Shown here piece after piece: positions 39,806 through 48,066 of a stretch of 64,000 nt of DNA (positions are counted from its first letter, which is position 1; each line of letters starts with the position of its first letter). Source of the DNA: Micromonospora violae (GTDB taxonomy: Bacteria > Actinomycetota > Actinomycetes > Mycobacteriales > Micromonosporaceae); NCBI RefSeq assembly GCF_004217135.1, contig NZ_SHKK01000001.1, positions 2,728,001 to 2,792,000 on the forward strand, read 5' to 3'. The position numbers and the translations under genes were made by a program. The notes below the pieces were generated by a model, which searched no databases, was not told where the DNA came from, and worked only from the letters and a program-made list of their open reading frames with translations.

Positions 39806-41305
39806 ATGATCGATGTCATAGTCGTCAGAGCCGGCCCCAACGGCCTCATGCTCGCCTGCGAGCTGGCCCTCGCCGGCGTTCAGCCCGTCGTCCTCGAACG
39901 CTACGCCGCACCCGGTGGCGAGTCCCGCGCCAACGGCCTCGTCGGGCAGGTCGTCCGCCTGCTCGACCGGCGCGGCCTCTACGCGCGGCTCAGCGGCGAG
40001 AGCACCCCGCCGGTCCCCCAACCAGCCTTCACCTTCGGCGCGTTCCCGCTGGACCTCACCATGCTCGCGGAGAACCCGCACTACGTGCTCGGCGTGCCGC
40101 AGGCCCAACTCGAGGCCGAGCTCGCCGCCCGGGCCGCCGAGCTCGGCGTCGACCTGCGCCGCGGCCACGAGGTCGTCGACCTCCACCAACGCCCCGACGG
40201 GGTCGAGGTCACACTCGCCGACGGTACGCAGCTCACCAGCCGTTTCCTCGTCGGCGCCGACGGTGGCCGCAGCGTGGTGCGCCGGCTGGCCGGCATCGAC
40301 TTCCCGGGCGTCTCCACCGACCGGTCGGTCTCCCGCACCGCCACCGTGACCGTCCCCGCGTCATCCCTCGACCCCGAGACCGGCGGCTTGCGCGTCCCCG
40401 GCTACGGCATCGTCCCGCCGTTCCAACACACCCGCACCGCACGCGGCCTGATCGCCTGGGCCCCGTTCCCCGGCCGCCCGGCGATCCTGAGCACCACGGA
40501 GTGGCCCGACACGCCACCGAGCGACGAGACCATCATGGACCTGACGGAACTCCGCGCCAGCGTCGCCCGGGTACTCGGCGCCGACGTCCCCCTCGACGCG
40601 CCTGACGGCCCCGGCCTCCTACGACGGCTGACCGGCCGCAACACCCGCGTCGCCGCCCGCTATCGCGCCGGCCGGGTGCTGCTGGTCGGCGACGCCGCGC
40701 ACGTGCACCCCGCGATCGGCGGCCCCGGCCTCAACCTGGGTCTGCAGGACGCCGTCAACCTGGGTTGGAAGCTCGCCGCCACGGTGCGCGGCTGGGCACC
40801 GCAGGGCCTGCTCGACACGTACGAAGCCGAGCGTCGGCCCGTCGCCGAACGGGTCGTCATGTCCACCCTGGCACAGACGGGGCTCACCGGCCCGGGCGAC
40901 GAGATCACCGGCCTACGGGATCTCTTCGCCGAACTGCTGCGCAAGCCGGAGGTGACCGGCCACATCGCCGCGCTGATGTCCGGCGCGGACGTCCACTACC
41001 CCGCCGACCCCGCCGACCCGTTGGCCGGCCGGTGCGCCCCCGACGTGGTCGTGCACGGCGACCACGGCCCGATCCGCCTCGCCGAACTGACCCGTGCCGC
41101 GCGGCCGCTGCTGCTGGACTCCACGGGTGCCTACGCCGAGGTCGCCGCGCCCTGGCGAGACCGGGTCGACGTGGTCACCGGGCCACTGGAGGGCACGAGC
41201 GCCACCGCGCTGCTCGTGCGCCCCGACTGCTTCATCGCCTGGTCGGCGGGGGACGCCGACACGCTACGCGCCGCGCTCACCCACCACTTCGGCCTGCCAC
41301 GATGA
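39806..41305 (+). CDS. FAD-dependent aromatic monooxygenase with altered GxGxxG motif
   Basis: This 499-residue protein is of the PheA/TfdB/rifampicin-monooxygenase-like class. It has the late FAD motif LLVGDAAHVHPAIGGPG and NLGLQDAVNLGWKLA and the middle FLVGADGGRSVVR motif. The N-terminal nucleotide-binding loop reads VIVVRAGPNG, where family members have VVGAGPNG. The first Gly is Arg8, encoded by AGA, a rare codon here that is one base from GGA. The protein may bind FAD poorly. Otherwise the frame is intact and full length. Substrate unknown. Confidence 0.82.
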   Translation: MIDVIVVRAGPNGLMLACELALAGVQPVVLERYAAPGGESRANGLVGQVVRLLDRRGLYARLSGESTPPVPQPAFTFGAFPLDLTMLAENPHYVLGVPQAQLEAELAARAAELGVDLRRGHEVVDLHQRPDGVEVTLADGTQLTSRFLVGADGGRSVVRRLAGIDFPGVSTDRSVSRTATVTVPASSLDPETGGLRVPGYGIVPPFQHTRTARGLIAWAPFPGRPAILSTTEWPDTPPSDETIMDLTELRASVARVLGADVPLDAPDGPGLLRRLTGRNTRVAARYRAGRVLLVGDAAHVHPAIGGPGLNLGLQDAVNLGWKLAATVRGWAPQGLLDTYEAERRPVAERVVMSTLAQTGLTGPGDEITGLRDLFAELLRKPEVTGHIAALMSGADVHYPADPADPLAGRCAPDVVVHGDHGPIRLAELTRAARPLLLDSTGAYAEVAAPWRDRVDVVTGPLEGTSATALLVRPDCFIAWSAGDADTLRAALTHHFGLPR

Positions 41306-41318
41306 CCATTCGGTGGCC

Positions 41319-41357
41319 GCATGGCCCGACGGCAGCAGTCGCCCCGTCGGGCCATGC
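41319..41357. terminator. Bidirectional hairpin terminator
   Basis: A 14-bp perfect stem (41319-41332 with 41344-41357) with an 11-base loop lies between the convergent monooxygenase and Gfo/Idh genes. Confidence 0.85.
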
Positions 41358-41368
41358 CCGGCTCCCGT

Positions 41369-42487
41369 TCAGTGCCCGTACGCGTGGGACGCCTGCCACT
41401 GCTCGGCCGGAGTGAGCGGAACCGGCGCCGGCCGCCGCACCACCGTCGTCAGCTCGATCCGCCGGCCTTCCGCCGCCGACCGGAGCAGGCTGGTCATCGT
41501 CTCGAGGAGGTGCAGTGCGACATCGCCGCCGGCCCGCGGCGGGCGTTGATCGTCGGATCTGACCAGGTCGATCAGACCGATGCCCCGAGCCGCCTCGGTG
41601 TAACCCGCCTGCGCTTCGAGGGCCTGCCATTCGGTGCCGCCGAGCGCGAAGTGACGGACCGTACCGTCGAAGTGGTTCGGATCGGGTACGGCGAGGCTGC
41701 CGGCCTCCCCGTGCACCTCGATCGGTGCGGCCGTCGTCCGGACTCCGTCGAAGCTCGTGGTGACGGTGGAGAGAGCACCGTTGGCGTGCTCGAGGATGCC
41801 GCTGACGTGGGTGTCCACCCCGACCGGAATGCGCTGGCCGGTGCGCGGGCCCGAGCCGATGACGCGCTCGGCGCGCAGCCGGCTGGCGACGCCGGTCACC
41901 GCGCGAACCGGCCCGAGCAGGTGGATGAGCGCCGAGATGTAGTACGGCCCCATGTCCAGCAGCGGACCGCCGCCCGGGGCGTAGTAGAAGTCGGGGTTGG
42001 GATGCCAGCGCTCGTGCCCCGGCGTGACCATGACGGCCGTCGCGGACATCGGACGCCCGATGAGCCCGCTGTCGATCGCCGCCCGCGCCGTCTGCGTGCC
42101 CGTGCCCAGGACGGTGTCCGGCGCGCAGCCGACACGAACGCCCGCTGACGCGGCCCGCTCGATGATGGCGCGGCCGTCCGGGAAGGTGACCGCGAGCGGC
42201 TTCTCCACGTACACGTTCTTGCCGGCGTCGATCGCGGCCAGCGAGATGTCGGCGTGCGCCGCGGGGATCGTAAGGTTGAGGACCGTCTGCACGTCCGGGC
42301 GGGCGAGCAGGCCCTCGACACTCAACGCCTCGGCTGCGGGAATCGTGGCGGCGACCTCAGCCGACCGGGAGGCATCAAGGTCGGCCACCGCGACGATGCT
42401 CACCTCCGGGTGGTTCACGAGTGTGTCCAGGTACGCGCGGGAGATGAACCCGAGCCCTACGACGCCGACGCGGTGCGGGTCGCCCAC
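41369..42487 (-). CDS. Gfo/Idh/MocA-family NAD(P)-dependent sugar oxidoreductase
   Basis: This protein of about 372 residues has an N-terminal Rossmann fold (VGVVGLGFISRAYL), the VEKPLAV motif with the conserved Lys-Pro, and the C-terminal domain with GGGPLLDMGPYYI. Such enzymes oxidise or epimerise sugars or inositols. It overlaps the upstream ThuA gene by 31 bp and pairs with it. GTG at 42487 is the likely start after GAGGGGG. Confidence 0.82.
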   Translation of the reverse strand: MGDPHRVGVVGLGFISRAYLDTLVNHPEVSIVAVADLDASRSAEVAATIPAAEALSVEGLLARPDVQTVLNLTIPAAHADISLAAIDAGKNVYVEKPLAVTFPDGRAIIERAASAGVRVGCAPDTVLGTGTQTARAAIDSGLIGRPMSATAVMVTPGHERWHPNPDFYYAPGGGPLLDMGPYYISALIHLLGPVRAVTGVASRLRAERVIGSGPRTGQRIPVGVDTHVSGILEHANGALSTVTTSFDGVRTTAAPIEVHGEAGSLAVPDPNHFDGTVRHFALGGTEWQALEAQAGYTEAARGIGLIDLVRSDDQRPPRAGGDVALHLLETMTSLLRSAAEGRRIELTTVVRRPAPVPLTPAEQWQASHAYGH

Positions 42488-43167
42488 ACCATCCCCCTCT
42501 CGATGACGGTCCGCACGCCCGGGTGCTCCAGCACGTCGAGGCTGTGTCCCGGGGTTGTCACGACGATGCGCCCGGCGCCCCAGCGTCGGGTCCAGATCGC
42601 CGGTGAGGTGACCGGCCGGTGCCACGGATGCCACGCCTGCGTGGGGTGGGTGATCACGGCCAGTACGTCGATCAGGTCGTCGTGCAGCACCCAGTACTGC
42701 TCGGTGACCAGGTCGAAGTCCTCGATGCCGGCAGTGATGGGGTGTTCCCGACCGAGGTCGGTGACGCGCACCGTGTGCGGCAGGAAGTTGTCTTCCTCGC
42801 CACCATGCCGCTCACACGGCGCCAGGCCCGGATGGGTCGCGAACTGGCCGCCCACCAGGTGCAGGTAATCGGATGACGCGCGGAACGAGTCCACGATGCC
42901 GCCGTGCCAGCCGGTGAAGCCCGTACCGGCGATGACCGCCGCGCTGAGCCCCGCCACCTGATCCCGGGTGATCTGCGACATCGTCATGCACTGCACGACG
43001 AGGTCGGTCTCGGCCATCTCGGCGGCATCGGCGTAGATCTCCGTCGACTCCTCCACCCGTACGGCATAGCCGCTCCGTTCGAGGAAGGGGAGGAACAACT
43101 CTGTCGCCTTGACCGGCTGGTGCCCCTCCCATCCGCCCCGAACCACCAGTGCTCTCCGCTGCGCCAC
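42457..43167 (-). CDS. ThuA-domain protein (trehalose-utilisation type)
   Basis: This 236-residue protein has a ThuA/class I glutamine-amidotransferase-like fold: ALVVRGGWEGHQPVKATELF at the N-terminus, the GTGFTGWHGGIVDSFR segment, and VTTPGHSLDVLEHPGV near the end. ThuA proteins accompany sugar oxidoreductases in disaccharide use, as here. GTG at 43167 with GGAGCGAGG upstream. Confidence 0.82.
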   Translation of the reverse strand: MAQRRALVVRGGWEGHQPVKATELFLPFLERSGYAVRVEESTEIYADAAEMAETDLVVQCMTMSQITRDQVAGLSAAVIAGTGFTGWHGGIVDSFRASSDYLHLVGGQFATHPGLAPCERHGGEEDNFLPHTVRVTDLGREHPITAGIEDFDLVTEQYWVLHDDLIDVLAVITHPTQAWHPWHRPVTSPAIWTRRWGAGRIVVTTPGHSLDVLEHPGVRTVIERGMVWATRTASAS

Positions 43168-43550
43168 CCTCGCTCCCTCCCACAGCCCCGTCGCCACCGG
43201 GCTGGCCGCTCCCGCCCCGGCGACGTGCCGCCGCTGCCCGTACCTGTCGGGCAACAAAACCGTACCCGTGGTCGCCGCCAAAGCCGACGCACGACGGCTT
43301 GCGGATTCCACTGTGCCCGGTCCGCTCCGGCCGCGCCGGGTTCGACATCGTGCCGGACCGGCGCAGACGTCCGAAGGATCGTCCGACGTTGTCTGTCCGG
43401 TGCCACCGCTCTGTCGGACAACCTCGCCCCGAACCAGCCTGACTCCAGGACACGAACCACGCGGTCAGTGTCCATCGAAGAGTTCGGCCGCCCGGGGAAG
43501 CCTGACGGGGGTCCCGGGCACCGGACGACACTGCGATGAAGGAGAACTCA
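43168..43550. other. Intergenic region
   Basis: 383 bp between the divergent ThuA gene and the signal-peptide fragment. No gene was recognised. Repeated, partly inverted strings GTTGTCTGTCCGG (about 43391) and CTGTCGGACAAC (about 43421) may be spaced regulator half-sites. Related CGGACAAC sequence recurs in the palindrome at 45102. Confidence 0.35.
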
Positions 43551-43727
43551 ATGAAGCGACCGGCCGCACTGTTCGCCCTGCTCATGACCGTGCTCGCGGG
43601 CACGCCCGTCGTCGCCGGTCCCGCCCACGCGCGCAGTAAAGTTTCCCGCCTTCACCGGCGGAACCTACGGAACCCGTACCTGCGCCCGCCTTGGCCGCCC
43701 GCTGCCATAGCCAACGTTGGACAGGCC
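43551..43727 (+). pseudogene. Remnant of a secreted-protein gene (signal peptide plus frameshifted tail)
   Basis: A strong start (GAAGGAG then ATG) leads into a perfect Sec signal peptide (MKRPAALFALLMTVLAG...GPAHA). After about residue 28 the frame loses protein character and would run through a terminator and into the opposite gene. Shifting frame near 43640 gives KFPAFTGGTYGTRTCARLG... ending in TAG at 43708-43710, just before the terminator. This looks like a gene reduced by deletion and frameshift. The original product cannot be identified. Confidence 0.45.
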
Positions 43728-43767
43728 GCGCCGGCGGTGACAGCGTCTGCGCTGTCACCGCCGGCGC
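43728..43767 (+). terminator. Perfect hairpin terminator
   Basis: An 18-bp perfect stem (43728-43745 with 43750-43767) with a TCTG loop follows the signal-peptide fragment. It indicates that the ancestral gene ended here. Confidence 0.88.
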
Positions 43768-43836
43768 ACGTGCGTGTCGACGGGTCAGCACGACTCACAG
43801 AGGTGGCGCAGGTGAGCGAGGGCTTCCTGACCTACC

Positions 43837-44868
43837 TCATCGGCCGTCCGCGTTCCGGGGCCATTGGGCGGCCTCCGGGAGCGTGTCGAAGATGCGGTCC
43901 ATGGAGTACGGCTGGTAAATCGTCTCGGACTCGGCGATCTTCTCCCAGTCTGAGTTGGTGAACTGAAACATCCACAGGGCGTCCAGCTCGAAATCGCCGT
44001 GCCCTTCCGGGAGGTGTGCGAACTCCTGCTTCATGGCGTCGACGTCGAGGCCGGCACTCGACACATGATTCTCAAGGTAAGAGCGCGCGGCCTCGTCGAG
44101 CATCAGAAGCTCAGCAATGGTGTGCGGCACGGGCCTTACGCCCCCTGCCAGCAGGGCACACAGATCGATGCAGCTCTCCGCGAGCCGAACGAAGAATGCC
44201 GGCGGCTGTGCGATCAACGAGCGCGGAAACCCGACGGCCGGGCCTTCGACCCCCCACACGAGGCCGTCCGCCTGTTCAAGAAGGACCTCGGCTGTCTCGG
44301 TCAACGACTGGTAGAGGGCAGCGGCCCAGCGGGGACCGACGTCCCATGACGGACATACGCACGTTTCTTCTTCGTCCTCTGAGCTATCCACCAGGCACCG
44401 GCACGATCCGCCAGGGCCGCACTGGTTGCTGCCGGCGTCACCGCCTCGGCGTTCGGCGTGCGCCGGACAGCCGTCGCAGTAGTCGCACCCATCGGCAGGA
44501 CACTGCGCGACAGGAAACAGCGCCGCCCAATTGATACCGCTGCCGTCTCTCGGCAGGTCGGGGATGTCGATTTCGTTCACGAACCAGGTGGCGAGGAACT
44601 CCCGTTCGTCGGTGGCGTCCACGCGCTGTTGGGCTGCTTGCTCGAGCCCGGCTCGGACGCTTGCCGGCAAACTGTGCCAGAGCCCAGATAGGCTTTCCTG
44701 GCCCCGGTTCGGGGAATTCAACAGGTTGCAGATGGCGACAGCGTGGTGCGGCCACTCGAGCGTCGCGATGGCATCCAGTTCGTGGCCGTTGCCTTTGTCG
44801 ACGATCGCCATGACACGCGATTTGGTGGTGGTGTGTTGAGGCACGAAGGCGATTACATTCCTGGGCAC
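43837..44868 (-). CDS. Hypothetical protein with central cysteine-rich insert
   Basis: This 343-residue protein matches no family I recognise. Residues about 135-190 hold roughly ten cysteines in CxxC-like pairs (CPADGCDYCDGC, CRC, CVC), as in zinc- or metal-binding modules, followed by an acidic run EDEEE. The N-terminus (NVIAFVPQHTTTKSRVMAIVDK) and the helical C-terminal half suggest a globular cytosolic protein. GC content is lower than in neighbours. GGAGGAG precedes the GTG at 44868. Probably acquired. Confidence 0.6.
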   Translation of the reverse strand: MPRNVIAFVPQHTTTKSRVMAIVDKGNGHELDAIATLEWPHHAVAICNLLNSPNRGQESLSGLWHSLPASVRAGLEQAAQQRVDATDEREFLATWFVNEIDIPDLPRDGSGINWAALFPVAQCPADGCDYCDGCPAHAERRGGDAGSNQCGPGGSCRCLVDSSEDEEETCVCPSWDVGPRWAAALYQSLTETAEVLLEQADGLVWGVEGPAVGFPRSLIAQPPAFFVRLAESCIDLCALLAGGVRPVPHTIAELLMLDEAARSYLENHVSSAGLDVDAMKQEFAHLPEGHGDFELDALWMFQFTNSDWEKIAESETIYQPYSMDRIFDTLPEAAQWPRNADGR

Positions 44869-45101
44869 GACAGCTCCTCCCGAGCGCAAATGAGGGCGCG
44901 CTGGGCTACGAAGTAGAGACAAAGGCCCACGCTGGTTGTCCCGGTGCTCCCGTAGACTCCGCTTCGCGGGACACCAAACTAGCATGCCTGTCAATTGCAG
45001 GACGGGGCTGGAAGCCAGCGCGGCGCCCGGCAGCGCGATGGGCGGTGTGGCGACCAGGTTGTACGGGCACCCGGCACATGGGATTGACCGTCGTCAGCGA
45101 T

Positions 45102-45129
45102 TTGTCCGTCGTCGGCCGACGACGGACAA
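45102..45129. promoter_or_regulatory. Perfect 28-bp palindrome upstream of the DUF2690 gene
   Basis: The half-site TTGTCCGTCGTCGG is followed directly by its exact complement, with no loop, in the 335-bp gap 44869-45203. Another CCGTCGTC copy lies 15 bases before it. The centre is 88 bp upstream of the DUF2690 start. The lack of a loop favours an operator over a terminator. The rest of the gap holds no gene I can support. Confidence 0.65.
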
Positions 45130-45203
45130 CCTTCGGGCTAGACAGACCTGGCTGCGCGGCAGCCATCGGACGGCCTGCCGCCGCACCCATCGAAGGAGTC
45201 GAC

Positions 45204-45704
45204 GTGCTCAGGAGATCCCCAACAGACCCTCGCGGTCGGATCACGTTCCGCACAGCCTTGATCGGTAGCATCGCTGCCCTGGTGCTGCTGACGCCTACCA
45301 CCGCCCACGCAGCCAATGGCGGCGACCCCGCCGTCGGCAACCCGTCCTGCGATACGCAGAGCGTCACCCCGCACAACACCACGCTTCTGTACGACCCGGC
45401 CAACGGCGCGTACATGGGCAAGGTCTACCTGAACTACTCCTCGGGCTGCAAGACGGAGTGGACCATCGTGAAGACCGCGACGGGCTATCGCGGAGATCCG
45501 TCGATCTGGCTGCAGAGTGGTGGCAGCAACCTGACCGTCACTCCGACCAGCGGCCTGCGCACCCGCTGGAGCTACCAGTTGGCCAGCATGCAGTACCAGG
45601 TCGGATGCGGCGGGACGCAGATGTACCGGGACAACGGCTCATGGGTCGGCTGGTACCCAATCGGCTGCTACAGCAAGGGCATCGGCGGGCGAACCGCAAC
45701 ATGA
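45204..45704 (+). CDS. Secreted DUF2690-family protein
   Basis: This 166-residue protein has a signal peptide (about 1-38, ALIGSIAALVLLTPTTAHAA) and a mature domain with four cysteines likely forming two disulfides (NPSCDT, SSGCKTEW, VGCGGTQ, PIGCYSKG). The CKTEWTIV segment is typical of DUF2690/YjfA-like secreted proteins of unknown role. GAAGGAG precedes the GTG at 45204. Confidence 0.72.
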   Translation: MLRRSPTDPRGRITFRTALIGSIAALVLLTPTTAHAANGGDPAVGNPSCDTQSVTPHNTTLLYDPANGAYMGKVYLNYSSGCKTEWTIVKTATGYRGDPSIWLQSGGSNLTVTPTSGLRTRWSYQLASMQYQVGCGGTQMYRDNGSWVGWYPIGCYSKGIGGRTAT

Positions 45705-45768
45705 GGACCTGATGTCGCGCTGTCTGACCATCACACCGGGTTGTTCCATGTCCCGGTTGGGTCGTCGC

Positions 45769-46440
45769 TCAGTCGAGTACCGATTCACCACCCGGGTAGG
45801 CGAATGACGCGCGTGGTGAGTAGAAGCCCCAGACTATTTCCAGAGGATCGGCCGGACGCAGTGCGTACACGGGGTGGTCGGGTGCGAGGAACTCCAGTGA
45901 CTCGACCTCGAACGGGTCGACCGGCTCCGCCACGAACGGGTAGTTGCCGCTGTGCAGCCGGCCGTCGAGGCGGGTGAGGTAGCGCAACTGACCCCGGTTG
46001 ACGGCGTCGCCGGTGCGCCCGACGCGGGCCGTCGTCCTGATCACGGGGACGCCGTCGGCCTCGGTGGTCGCGGTCAGCCGACGCCCCCGTACCTCGATTG
46101 TGGTTTTCCCCGGGGTCGCCGGCACGCCCCGGGCGGCGGCGTACGCCCGGACGTCGGGGCTGGAGTTGAAGTAGTGCGTCCACCAGCGGCCGGGCGTGAC
46201 CCCGTCGGGAGCATCGACCCCGGCGAGGTCCGGCCCGATGTACGTCAGGGAGTACGCGCCGAAGCCGGAGGTCTGCCCGGCGTCGTCGACGACGTACTGG
46301 TTCATGAACACCTGGTGGTTGGGTGCCGGCGTGAGCCCGTCGGGCACCAGGGCGGCCACCGCGTCGGGGTCGGCCGGCAGCCAACCGAAGTAGATCATCC
46401 TGCTGTTGACGACGAGCTGCGGAGCGACGAGTTCGGTCAC
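45769..46440 (-). CDS. Acetoacetate-decarboxylase-fold protein, function unclear
   Basis: This 223-residue protein shows an ADC/DUF2071-like beta-barrel pattern (NSRMIYFGWLPADPDAVAALVPDGL, GAYSLTYIGPDLAG, RWWTHYFNSSPDVRAYA). The Lys motif of true acetoacetate decarboxylase is not evident, so catalysis of that reaction is doubtful. It stands alone between the DUF2690 gene and the GH5 operon. GTG at 46440 is assumed. Confidence 0.5.
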   Translation of the reverse strand: MTELVAPQLVVNSRMIYFGWLPADPDAVAALVPDGLTPAPNHQVFMNQYVVDDAGQTSGFGAYSLTYIGPDLAGVDAPDGVTPGRWWTHYFNSSPDVRAYAAARGVPATPGKTTIEVRGRRLTATTEADGVPVIRTTARVGRTGDAVNRGQLRYLTRLDGRLHSGNYPFVAEPVDPFEVESLEFLAPDHPVYALRPADPLEIVWGFYSPRASFAYPGGESVLD

Positions 46441-46564
46441 GAGGGGTCCTTCCGCCGGCAGCGTTCCGTAGCCGCGACGCTACGGATTCGCCGGCCGCCT
46501 CGACAACGACGGATTGCCGACAAGCAAGTAATCCGGCGTGGCCGCGGCCACCATGGGTCGATCG

Positions 46565-48037
46565 TCAGACGGTGGTGCGGGACCATTGTTGGTTGGTGCC
46601 GGTGTTGCAGGTGTACTGCTTGAGGATCACGCCGTCGGCGGTTGACAGGGCGGGGACGTCGACGCACTTGTTGCTGTGTCGGGCGCGTAGTTGGAAGTAG
46701 TTGCCGTTGGTGACCATCTGGAATTGTTGGTTGGTGCCGGTGCCGCAGGTGTACTGGATGAGTTCGGCGCCGTCGGCGGTTGAGGCGCCCACCACGTCGA
46801 GGCACTTGCCGCTGTGTCGGCTGATGATGCGCCAGTAGCCGCTGCCGGCGTCCTGGAACTGCCACTGCTGCCAGGCGCTGCCGCTGTAGGTGTACTGGCC
46901 GACGCGGGCGCCGTTGTCGGTGTTGGGTTGCTGGACGTCCATGGCCTTGCCGCTGTGCCGCACGGTGAGCCGGTAGAAGGTGCCCGTCGACGGCGGTGGC
47001 GTCGTCGGACCGCCGCCGATGGTGTCGCCCCAGGCGTAGCGGATCTGCTCGGCGCCGGAGGTGTTACGCACGCTCAGGTTGAGGTTCGTGCCGCTGCCGC
47101 TGAGAGCGAACATCGAGTACCAGTCGTACCCGATGCTGCCGGGCTTGCCACCGAGCGCCGGCCAGTACGTGCCGCCCATCTGGTTGTCACGCATCACCTG
47201 GGCCATGGCCCGGATGTAGCGCACGAAGTTGTCGCCGCTTGCCGCGTCGGCGTAGTTACGGCCATCGCTCATCGGCGCGCCGAACTCCGTCGCGACCGCC
47301 CGCGACGCGCAGCTACCCAGGCGGGCCTGGATGTGGCTGCGGAACGCGTCGTAGGTCATCGCGCCGTAGAAGAAGGCGTAGTAGTGGAAGGAGAGCAGCG
47401 TCGAGTTGAACCGGCTGTCGGCGCAGATGTCGCGCAGGTCCTGGCTGAAGCCGGTGCCGCCGATCAGCACCCGGCCGGGCACCGCCGAGTAGTGGTAGCT
47501 GAGCCAGTTCGCCGCCACGGTGCGCCACTCCGCCGAGCTGTAGCCGTGCGGCTCGTTCATCGGCTCGAAGTAGACGTTGGTATTCGAGCCGTACGTGTTC
47601 GTGACCGTGGACCACATCGCGTTCCACGCGGCGAGGTTCGTGATCCGGCCGCCGGAGGCGGCGCCGTCCTCCCAGTAGGCGAGGATGACCTTGAAGCCCC
47701 GATCGGTGGCGGCGTCGATGGCACCCCGATACGCCTCCCACCACGCCGTCCCCACCGTGTGGGTGTTGATGGGCAGCCGCACCGTGTTGACACCCAGGGT
47801 GGACGCCATGTCGTCGTACAACGCGTTGGCCTTCGCCCGCACCGTCGCGTTGCTGTCGGACGAACTCAGGCCCTGCACGACGAGTGGGCCGGTCTTGAAG
47901 TTGTCACCCAACTCGGCCCAGTTCATACCCCGGAACTGGCTGGTCGCGGCAGTGGCCGGCGACGACGCCACGACGATGACACCAACCATCATCACCGCGG
48001 TCACCAGGGCGGACAGCACTCGTCGATGTGGTGCCAC
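46565..48037 (-). CDS. Secreted GH5 endo-glycanase with C-terminal ricin-type lectin
   Basis: This 490-residue enzyme has a signal peptide (about 1-31), a GH5 TIM barrel with the acid/base Glu162 in FEPMNEPHG and the nucleophile Glu251 in VATEFGAP, a threonine/proline linker near 360, and a beta-trefoil (363-490) with three QxW-type repeats (HSGKAMDV, HSGKCLDV, HSNKCVDV). It probably cuts beta-1,4-glucan or mannan. GTG at 48037 has AAGGAG upstream. It is the last of three same-strand saccharolytic genes. Confidence 0.87.
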   Translation of the reverse strand: MAPHRRVLSALVTAVMMVGVIVVASSPATAATSQFRGMNWAELGDNFKTGPLVVQGLSSSDSNATVRAKANALYDDMASTLGVNTVRLPINTHTVGTAWWEAYRGAIDAATDRGFKVILAYWEDGAASGGRITNLAAWNAMWSTVTNTYGSNTNVYFEPMNEPHGYSSAEWRTVAANWLSYHYSAVPGRVLIGGTGFSQDLRDICADSRFNSTLLSFHYYAFFYGAMTYDAFRSHIQARLGSCASRAVATEFGAPMSDGRNYADAASGDNFVRYIRAMAQVMRDNQMGGTYWPALGGKPGSIGYDWYSMFALSGSGTNLNLSVRNTSGAEQIRYAWGDTIGGGPTTPPPSTGTFYRLTVRHSGKAMDVQQPNTDNGARVGQYTYSGSAWQQWQFQDAGSGYWRIISRHSGKCLDVVGASTADGAELIQYTCGTGTNQQFQMVTNGNYFQLRARHSNKCVDVPALSTADGVILKQYTCNTGTNQQWSRTTV

Positions 48038-48066
48038 AGTGGGGACTCCTTGAACAGGGACCAGGG

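Noticed and set aside
45769..46440. True acetoacetate decarboxylase
   Set aside because: The catalytic lysine motif is not evident, so only the fold-level similarity was reported.
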